Assembly: GCA_003649495.1 (NCBI GenBank)
Contig: QMRZ01000113.1
Location: 1-5,134, forward strand
DNA from: Thermoprotei archaeon
GTDB lineage: Archaea > Thermoproteota > Thermoprotei > Thermofilales > Thermofilaceae
Length of the DNA: 5,134 nucleotides
Direction of reading: 5' to 3'
Under the pieces are notes generated by a model. That model saw nothing but the letters and a program-made list of their open reading frames with translations, made no database searches and was not told where the DNA came from. Of the stretch, positions 1 through 5,134 are shown one piece after another. The position numbers were made by a program, and so were the translations under genes. Position 1 is the first letter of the stretch. Each line of letters opens with the position of its first letter.

Positions 1-156
1 GACTTCCAGCCCAGGGGTGACGAAGGCTACCGCGAACTCCGCGAGCGCTATGAGGCCCAGCGCTATGGCCAGCAGTATGTAGAGCACGCCTTTAGCGCCC
101 ACCAGGAGCCTTGGAGGGGCAACTTCAGCTCCGCCCGCGCCCCGCTCAGCCCCCAT
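1..156 (-). CDS. N-terminal part of an unidentified membrane-anchored protein (runs off left edge)
   Basis: Read on the minus strand from an ATG at 156-154, the frame stays open for 52 codons to the window edge. The product begins MGAERGAGGAEVAPPRLLVG, a small-residue-rich soluble leader of about 20 residues. One strong hydrophobic segment follows at about residues 23-47 (core LYILLAIALGLIALAEF), ending near PGLEV. Arg and Lys lie on the N-terminal side of this segment, which suggests the N-terminus is cytoplasmic and the following part extracytoplasmic or a further membrane domain. The start is chosen because a TATA-like box lies 27.5 bases upstream (box centre to start base), which fits a leaderless transcript; no Shine-Dalgarno is present. 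It is transcribed divergently from the OPT-like gene. Too little is visible to assign a family: a substrate-binding protein anchor or a transporter permease are both possible. The opposite strand is also open here but reads as a charged, CGC-rich shadow. Confidence 0.66.
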   Translation of the reverse strand, partial: MGAERGAGGAEVAPPRLLVGAKGVLYILLAIALGLIALAEFAVAFVTPGLEV

Positions 157-179
157 CAGAGAGGAGGGTGGCACCGCCC

Positions 180-194
180 TTAAATTTCTTTTCT
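180..194 (-). promoter_or_regulatory. TATA box and BRE-like element of the leftward gene
   Basis: On the minus strand the sequence reads AGAAAAG followed by AAATTTAA (TATA-like, plus coordinates 180-187). The purine-rich stretch just upstream of the box resembles an archaeal TFB recognition element. The centre of the box is 27.5 bases from the ATG of the leftward gene, so transcription would start at or next to the start codon. The box overlaps the left arm of the inverted repeat at 182-206, so a protein bound there could block it. Confidence 0.6.
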
Positions 195-206
195 CCTAAG
201 AAATTT
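182..206. repeat. 9-bp perfect inverted repeat in the divergent promoter region (candidate operator)
   Basis: The arms AAATTTCTT (182-190) and AAGAAATTT (198-206) are perfect reverse complements separated by the 7 bases TTCTCCT. The right arm also sits in a 10-bp palindrome, AGAAATTTCT (199-208). The repeat overlaps the leftward TATA box and lies upstream of the rightward one. Its symmetry and position are those of a dimeric regulator's binding site. The AT-rich composition makes part of the symmetry likely by chance, so the operator role is inference. Confidence 0.45.
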
Positions 207-242
207 CTGCATTAATATCATGAAATTTTGGAAGGGGAGGAG

Positions 243-250
243 ATATAAAG
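243..250 (+). promoter_or_regulatory. TATA box of the OPT-like transporter gene
   Basis: ATATAAAG follows a purine-rich GGGGAGGAG stretch that could serve as the TFB recognition element. The centre of the box is 27.5 bases upstream of the GTG at 274, the same spacing as for the leftward gene. This points to a leaderless message starting at that GTG. If the ATG at 220 were used, this box would lie inside the coding sequence. Confidence 0.55.
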
Positions 251-273
251 CCCGTGGGCTGGCATTACTGCAC

Positions 274-2193
274 GTGGCTGAGCAAGGCGTGGAGTATAAG
301 CGCGGGCTCACCAGGTTCTCAGTCACAGCCCTCCTACTGGCGGGCCTCCTCTTCTCCCCCATATCGACGTTCGCTACGATGACTCTGGGCATGGGGCTAG
401 GCGCGCCAGCGTCCTTCGCCATACCCGCGCTAATAGCTGAGGTGGCGAGCCTAGCAGGCGTGAGCCTGAGCCCCCAGGAGATGCTAGTGATCTACTACGG
501 CTCCGGCGTTGGAGGGGCTGTCGCTGTGGAGACGATATTCTCTCTCCCAATATTCGTCAGCTACTTCTCCCACTCGCCGTTCGCAGCTGGGGCGATCATA
601 GATGGCAGGAACATACTCGAGTACACCCCTCATTGGCTGTATGCGTGCACATTGTCGAGGGTCGTCGAGCTCCGCAAGCTGCTGAGCCCTGAGCTCGCTG
701 GGACTGTGCTCCTGCTGCTCCTGACGTACCTCTTGAGCCTGGCCCTCGGCGTATCTCTGAGCACCATGATAGCCAAGGTCTACCTCGAGGTGGAGAGGTT
801 GGAGTTCCCCTTCGCCCAGGTGGACGTGTCACTCGTGACCTTCCTCTCTGAGCGCCCGGGGGATGAGGCCTCTAAGCTCTTGCTGAGCATGGTGGCGGGA
901 GTGGTATGGGGCCTCCTAACCTACATGCCGCCGCTCCTGGCTGGAGTGCAGATAATCCCACTAGTGCTGTGGGACCTATCCCCTCCCCTCTCGAACTACC
1001 TGCCGGGCGGAGTCTTCGCGATAAGCACCGTGCTTACCAACTACCTGGCCGGCTTCGTAGTGCCGCCCCTAGCGGCGATCTACATGTTCCTAACATCGGT
1101 GATCGTGTACACGGTGATACAGTCCCTGTGCACAACAGTATTCGCGAGCTGGTTCCCCGAGTGGGCGCAGGAGTACATGAGGGGGATGGGGTACATCACC
1201 CTCTCCTCGAGGGCTGCGATAAGGCTGTGGTACGCCCCACTACTGGGGGCCAGCATAGGGGCGGCGGTCTTCCTAGCCCTCAGGTCATGGCGCTCGCTCA
1301 TCAGGGTGTTCAGGGGGCTGTTCGCCGCGAGGGAGAGGGCAGCTGTGTTAACAGGCCTCCCCTCAACGCGTGTGCTGATGGCGGTATTCATCCTAAGCTC
1401 CCTCGCCCTCGCGATGCTCTACCACTACATGGTGCCGGGCGTCCCCCTATGGCTAGTACTGCTGTGGCTCATACCCCTCAACTTCGCAGGCGCCATAATA
1501 ACGTCGGTAATGGGCGGCGAGACGGGGTTCGTGCCCCCCGTCTTCGTCAACCTGTGGCCCATAGCGGTCTACAGCACGCCGTACAGGGGGTATGCAGCTT
1601 ACCTGCTGCCCCCGGGCGGTGGATTGACGGGCTTGGGGGCTTCCTGGCTGTGTCAGCAGATGAGGGCTGCCGTGTCCACGCGGACTCGGCCCAAGGACAT
1701 ACTGGTAGTGTACGTGGCTAGCGGCCTAGTGGTATGCGTGGTCAGCATACTAACCCTAGACCTCCTCTGGAGCCTAGCTCCGATACCCTCAGTAGTCTAC
1801 CCCACCACCATCTACAGCTACCCAGCACAGGCAGTGCAGCTAGTCATGCTGTCCACCAGGCAGATCAGGATCACGGCCGAGAGGATAGTGGTGCCCATGG
1901 GCTTGGTACTGCTAGTGAGCTCCCTAGGACAGGTGGCTTCGAGATTCGGCGTGCCCTGGTCTCTCGCGGGCTTCTACGCCGGCATCTTCAGCGACCCCGT
2001 CGCCACGTTCCCCATCTTCGTCGGCTCCCTCGTGGGCAACTACCTCCTCTCAAGGATCTTCGGCAGCAGGGATAGGTGGCTCCACTACCGCGGCTACCTA
2101 GTGGCTGGCGAGGCGCTGGGCGAGGGAGTGATCGTGATGGGAGTCGTGGCCATAAGCTTCATGATGAAGGCTGGCTGGATATGGCCCTGGTAG
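274..2193 (+). CDS. Polytopic membrane transporter, probably oligopeptide transporter (OPT) family-like
   Basis: The product is about 639 residues from the GTG start chosen here (657 from an in-frame ATG at 220), within the usual OPT range of about 600-700. It is very hydrophobic, with about 12-14 predicted membrane segments. After a short charged start (VAEQGVEYKRGLTRF), segment 1 spans about residues 16-36, in the manner of OPT N-termini with an LT-R motif just before the first helix. The C-terminus carries VAGEALGEGVIVMGVVAIS (from residue 610), resembling the AGE-containing last helix of OPT and related proteins. A glycine-rich SVMGGETG loop and a PPGGGLTGLGASW loop lie in the second half. 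OPT proteins import small peptides or metal chelates using the proton gradient; the substrate here cannot be read from sequence. The downstream peptidase-fold gene favours peptides. GTG 274 is preferred because a TATA box lies 27.5 bases upstream, and the extra 18 codons from ATG 220 are AT-rich and unlike the rest. A distant unrelated polytopic family remains possible. Confidence 0.66.
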   Translation: MAEQGVEYKRGLTRFSVTALLLAGLLFSPISTFATMTLGMGLGAPASFAIPALIAEVASLAGVSLSPQEMLVIYYGSGVGGAVAVETIFSLPIFVSYFSHSPFAAGAIIDGRNILEYTPHWLYACTLSRVVELRKLLSPELAGTVLLLLLTYLLSLALGVSLSTMIAKVYLEVERLEFPFAQVDVSLVTFLSERPGDEASKLLLSMVAGVVWGLLTYMPPLLAGVQIIPLVLWDLSPPLSNYLPGGVFAISTVLTNYLAGFVVPPLAAIYMFLTSVIVYTVIQSLCTTVFASWFPEWAQEYMRGMGYITLSSRAAIRLWYAPLLGASIGAAVFLALRSWRSLIRVFRGLFAARERAAVLTGLPSTRVLMAVFILSSLALAMLYHYMVPGVPLWLVLLWLIPLNFAGAIITSVMGGETGFVPPVFVNLWPIAVYSTPYRGYAAYLLPPGGGLTGLGASWLCQQMRAAVSTRTRPKDILVVYVASGLVVCVVSILTLDLLWSLAPIPSVVYPTTIYSYPAQAVQLVMLSTRQIRITAERIVVPMGLVLLVSSLGQVASRFGVPWSLAGFYAGIFSDPVATFPIFVGSLVGNYLLSRIFGSRDRWLHYRGYLVAGEALGEGVIVMGVVAISFMMKAGWIWPW

Positions 2194-2217
2194 CCGCGCT
2201 CAAGCCCCCTAGTCAGC

Positions 2218-2225
2218 TTTATTTA
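2218..2225 (+). promoter_or_regulatory. TATA box of the peptidase-fold/FtsX gene
   Basis: TTTATTTA is the only AT-rich patch in the 56-base gap between the two rightward genes. Its centre is 28.5 bases upstream of the ATG at 2250, which again fits a leaderless transcript. There is no Shine-Dalgarno before that ATG. The gene can therefore probably be transcribed on its own, although read-through from the transporter gene is possible. The T-rich tract could also help end the upstream transcript; no separate terminator is visible. Confidence 0.55.
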
Positions 2226-2249
2226 CTGCTGCCATAAGCTACTCCTAGC

Positions 2250-5134
2250 ATGTTTAGGACGACTACGCTCCTAGGGAGAGCGGGTCTCCCGGCAGTGCTA
2301 GCCGTGCTGGCCATCGCCCTGATCGCTCCACCGGCCCCCCTAGCTGCTGCACAGGGGGCCGCATCCGATACTCTGGTGAACACGAGCATTTTAAGGCAGG
2401 ACCTCGCCGAGATGCTATCGATAGCGAGGAACCTCTCCTCGCTAGGCTCCAGGGTGGTGGGGTACCCTGGATTCTACGCCGCTGAGAAGCTGATAAAGAG
2501 CTACTTCTCCGGGGTGGCTGATGAAGTAGTCGTGCAGAACTTCACCCTGGCCGTGCCCGTGGATGAGGGCACCTACGTTGTGGTGGGGGGGAGGAGATTC
2601 CCGGCTTACGCGCTCTGGCCAAATGGGCCGGTAACTTGCAGTACTCCCCCCTCCGGGGTGAGCGGCCCCCTCGTCTACGTAGGGGAGGGGAGCTTGAGCG
2701 AGCTTGACGGCCACGTAATCAACGGCAGCATACTCCTCATGGAGTTCAACTCGGGCGATAACTGGAGGCTTGCCGCCCAGTTCGGCGCTAAGGGAGTCAT
2801 ATTCATCGAGCCGCCGTACACGGATGAGTATGAGGCGCTCAAGAAGGCGATACCGATACCCGTCCACTTCCCCCGCGCCTACGTCGACTCTAAGGTGGGC
2901 GACGTCCTGAGGAAGTACGCCGCTAACCACAGCATAGCGACCCTACACGTCAATATGAGGTGGAGGCAGGTTAGGGCGAGCAACATAATAGGCATCATCA
3001 GGGGGACGGAGTACCCCAACGACGTGGTAGTGGTCTGCGCGCACTACGACTCGTGGAGCGTAGTGCCCTCCAAGTCTCCCGGAACTCAAGATGCGCTTGG
3101 GGTTTCAGCGCTGCTGACGCTCGCTAAGTACTTCTCCCGGCACAGGCCTAGGAGGACGCTGTGGTTCGTGGCCATCTCTGGCTACTGGGAGGGGCTTGCG
3201 GGCGCTGTAGAGTTCGTGGAGCGGAACCTCTACAGCTCAGCAAACCTGAACGGCTCCACTAAGATATGGCTCGTGATAGGCCTAAGCTTCTCCACCGATT
3301 CCCCGGGCGTGGACGTGCTATACACGGGCTTCGGGACGGGCTTCGAGTGCATGTACTCGCAGTTCCTGGCTCGCTACGCGCGCCTAGTGTCGATGCTGAG
3401 CACGTTCGTGGAAGACGCGAAGCAGGCTATTAAGCGCCTCAACATCGACACCGAGATCCCGCTTGAGCAGCTGGTGAACCTAAACTTCAGGGCTAGAATG
3501 GATTGGGGCACTCAGCCCACCTTCTACATGCTTAACATAGAGCCTGTGGTGCAGACCGGGACTCTGGCAATAGAGCTCAGGACTCAGTACAAGGTCTCCG
3601 AGGGCCTAACCCCCCTGAATGACTTCCCGGAAGTCAGCGCTAAAGCCCACAGGCTATTGCCCCAGCTCATCGTGGCGATGCACGTAATCGAGGGCTTCGC
3701 GAATACTGAGAACTGGCCGTTGAGCTGGAGCGATGTCAGGCCCAGGCGCCTCCAGCTAGTGCCCCAGCGCTTATCGTTCATAACGCTGAAGGGCAGGACT
3801 GTGACGTTCAACCTCACTAAGGGGTGGTACACGCCACTGCCGCACGTCCTCGTGAGGCTCGAGCGCACCAACCCCAACACCCCGGACTACTGGCCCTTCA
3901 CCTGCGTCTACAACTTCTCGGACTCCGGGGGCAACTTCGTCTTCCACGGCCTGTATACGGGGAGGAGCTGGTCGCTTAACGGCTTTATCCTGAACGACAC
4001 GACGGGGATGATAGAGTACACAGTGGACTTCGGCATGTACGGGGCAGCCCAGGGCGTCGCCGGCGGCATAGCCAACTCGGTCACCCCAATCTCCCACCCA
4101 GTACACGTACTACTCCCCCTATTCCGCTGTAAGCAGCTGACATTATTCGGGCTCTTCGATACCTCCAGGCTCACGCGCGCCGTAATACCCGACATGAGGC
4201 AGCCCGGCCTCAGGGTGTTCTACGCCCCAACAGTACCTCAAATAGGCGTCTACGACAAGGCGACTAGGAGCATCCCCCTGTTCTACTCGATATACCAGGC
4301 GCTGGAGTACACTGAGGCGGTCGTATTCGCCCCTCCGGGCTCTAGGATCATCGTGACGTTCAACCCCGAGCAGCTCCTGCACAAGAAGCCGCTCATAGTC
4401 CTGGTGAATAACAGCGAGGCTAACCCCGAGGGCTATGGCTACTGCCTAAGGGATCACGTGACGGTGTACAACACCGTGTACAGGGCTGCGCTGGAGCTCT
4501 ACAGGTTATCCGTGTATAGGTTTAGGCTGCTAAAGAGCCATTACGTGTACAGCCCAATCGCCGAGGACTACCTCGAGAAGGCTAGGCACTACTTAGAGCT
4601 GGCGAGCAGGGCGTTTAAGGAGCTCAACTACAGCCGCGGCTACGCCTACTCGATAGCCGCTTTAGCGCTGGTGGGCAAGGCGTACTCAGGCGGCGTTATG
4701 CCGCTCTACGATTGGGCATCGAACGCCCTGCTCTTCTTCCAGTTCCTAGCCATACCGTTCGCCCTCATCGCCAGCTTGGTCCTCTGCGAGAGCTACGTGT
4801 GGAGGGGGGTGGTGGGATCGCTGCTCCTGGCCGCGCTCATGTACCTCTACTCCGTGGTCAACCCGTCCTTCTCGGTGGTCTCCAGCGTCGTGATGTGCAT
4901 GATGGGAGTAGCCGTATTCCTGATGTTCCTGTACCTGGTGTACATGCTGGGGGCGAGGGGCAGTGAGGCTTTGAGGGCGGCAGCGATTAAGAGGATGGGC
5001 ATGCACGAGTTCAGGAGGGGGACTCTGGCCTCGAGCTTCCTCTTCGTCACAACCGCGATAATGTACATGAAGAAGAGGAGGCTGCTCTCCACACTCACGC
5101 TACTCCAGGTAGTGGCCTCGATAGTGGCCTTAAC
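2250..5134 (+). CDS. Secreted, membrane-tethered M28-type peptidase-fold protein with FtsX-like C-terminal domain (runs off right edge)
   Basis: The frame is open for 961 codons without a stop. Domains in order: signal peptide (residues 1-34, hydrophobic core AVLAVLAIALIA, likely cleavage after LAAA); PA-like insert (about 138-215, with GPLVYVGEG and GAKGVIFIEP); M28 zinc-peptidase fold (about 241-480); a carboxypeptidase-regulatory-like beta-sandwich (about 505-600, DSGGNFVFHGL); a 600-735 stretch I cannot assign; a helical region (about 740-815); and three or more membrane segments (about 826-848, 854-870, 876-902, then from about 935). The last visible stretch, KKRRLLSTLTLLQVVASIVA, resembles the basic turn and helix of FtsX/MacB-type permeases. 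M28 enzymes are di-zinc aminopeptidases. His265, Asp267 and the bridging Asp281 are kept, but the catalytic GEE is GYW (311-313) and later ligands look lost, so hydrolysis is doubtful. Eleven N-glycosylation sequons, all before the membrane part, support an extracellular location. ATG 2250 is chosen for its signal peptide and the TATA box 28.5 bases upstream. Confidence 0.8.
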   Translation, partial: MFRTTTLLGRAGLPAVLAVLAIALIAPPAPLAAAQGAASDTLVNTSILRQDLAEMLSIARNLSSLGSRVVGYPGFYAAEKLIKSYFSGVADEVVVQNFTLAVPVDEGTYVVVGGRRFPAYALWPNGPVTCSTPPSGVSGPLVYVGEGSLSELDGHVINGSILLMEFNSGDNWRLAAQFGAKGVIFIEPPYTDEYEALKKAIPIPVHFPRAYVDSKVGDVLRKYAANHSIATLHVNMRWRQVRASNIIGIIRGTEYPNDVVVVCAHYDSWSVVPSKSPGTQDALGVSALLTLAKYFSRHRPRRTLWFVAISGYWEGLAGAVEFVERNLYSSANLNGSTKIWLVIGLSFSTDSPGVDVLYTGFGTGFECMYSQFLARYARLVSMLSTFVEDAKQAIKRLNIDTEIPLEQLVNLNFRARMDWGTQPTFYMLNIEPVVQTGTLAIELRTQYKVSEGLTPLNDFPEVSAKAHRLLPQLIVAMHVIEGFANTENWPLSWSDVRPRRLQLVPQRLSFITLKGRTVTFNLTKGWYTPLPHVLVRLERTNPNTPDYWPFTCVYNFSDSGGNFVFHGLYTGRSWSLNGFILNDTTGMIEYTVDFGMYGAAQGVAGGIANSVTPISHPVHVLLPLFRCKQLTLFGLFDTSRLTRAVIPDMRQPGLRVFYAPTVPQIGVYDKATRSIPLFYSIYQALEYTEAVVFAPPGSRIIVTFNPEQLLHKKPLIVLVNNSEANPEGYGYCLRDHVTVYNTVYRAALELYRLSVYRFRLLKSHYVYSPIAEDYLEKARHYLELASRAFKELNYSRGYAYSIAALALVGKAYSGGVMPLYDWASNALLFFQFLAIPFALIASLVLCESYVWRGVVGSLLLAALMYLYSVVNPSFSVVSSVVMCMMGVAVFLMFLYLVYMLGARGSEALRAAAIKRMGMHEFRRGTLASSFLFVTTAIMYMKKRRLLSTLTLLQVVASIVAL

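Noticed and set aside
1..183. Plus-strand open frame of 60 codons ending with TAA at 181-183
   Set aside because: It is exactly opposite the minus-strand frame with a clear membrane helix. It is highly charged, uses CGC for Arg where real genes here use AGG, and has no start or domain. The minus reading also has a well-placed TATA box.
231..256. Shine-Dalgarno-like GGGGAGGAG followed by GTG at 254
   Set aside because: The GTG at 254 is out of frame with the transporter. The purine-rich stretch is better explained as the TFB recognition element next to the ATATAAAG box.
906..1721. Long overlapping plus-strand frame (271 codons) inside the transporter gene
   Set aside because: It is a shifted-frame shadow, rich in Pro, Arg, Gly and His with no hydrophobic or domain pattern, while the main frame gives coherent membrane helices throughout.
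2191..2226. Terminator between the transporter and the peptidase-fold gene
   Set aside because: The only T-rich tract (2218-2225) is short and interrupted by an A, and it fits better as the TATA box of the next gene. No stem-loop stands out.
2442..2930. Minus-strand frame of 162 codons opposite the peptidase-fold gene
   Set aside because: The plus-strand frame here encodes a recognisable signal-peptide-PA-M28 protein. The antisense product is a low-information mirror without its own promoter-like TATA box or a family resemblance.
1..5134. CRISPR arrays, tRNA or rRNA genes, insertion sequences
   Set aside because: No repeat-spacer pattern, cloverleaf-like sequence, transposase or terminal repeat was seen; nearly all bases are used by the three genes described.

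Overview
The window looks like a piece of a hyperthermophilic or thermophilic archaeal chromosome, most likely Thermoproteota (crenarchaeal). Arginine is written mostly as AGG and isoleucine often as ATA. Coding DNA is GC-rich, with short AT-rich promoter patches between genes. No gene start has a convincing Shine-Dalgarno sequence; each has a TATA-like box about 28 bases upstream, as expected for leaderless archaeal transcripts. I cannot name the species.

Layout: (1) Bases 1-156, minus strand, hold the first 52 codons of a gene that runs off the left edge. It starts with a short soluble leader and one strong membrane segment. (2) Bases 157-273 are a divergent promoter region with a TATA box for each direction and a 9-bp inverted repeat between them. 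(3) Bases 274-2193, plus strand (or 220-2193 if the upstream ATG is used), encode a polytopic membrane protein with about 12-14 segments that resembles the oligopeptide transporter (OPT) family. (4) Bases 2194-2249 are a 56-base gap with the TATA box of the next gene. (5) Bases 2250-5134, plus strand, are one uninterrupted reading frame of 961 codons that runs off the right edge. It encodes a signal peptide, a PA-like domain, an M28-type zinc-peptidase fold, a beta-sandwich, a helical region and the start of an FtsX-like membrane domain.

How the genes may work together (inference): a secreted but membrane-tethered peptidase-fold protein beside a putative peptide transporter suggests a surface module for peptide sensing or uptake. 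The peptidase fold has lost the usual catalytic Glu-Glu pair and probably more zinc ligands. It may therefore bind peptides rather than cut them, and the FtsX-like tail suggests coupling to an ABC-type ATPase encoded outside this window. This substrate-binding or mechanical role is the most interesting hypothesis here; it is not proven by the sequence.
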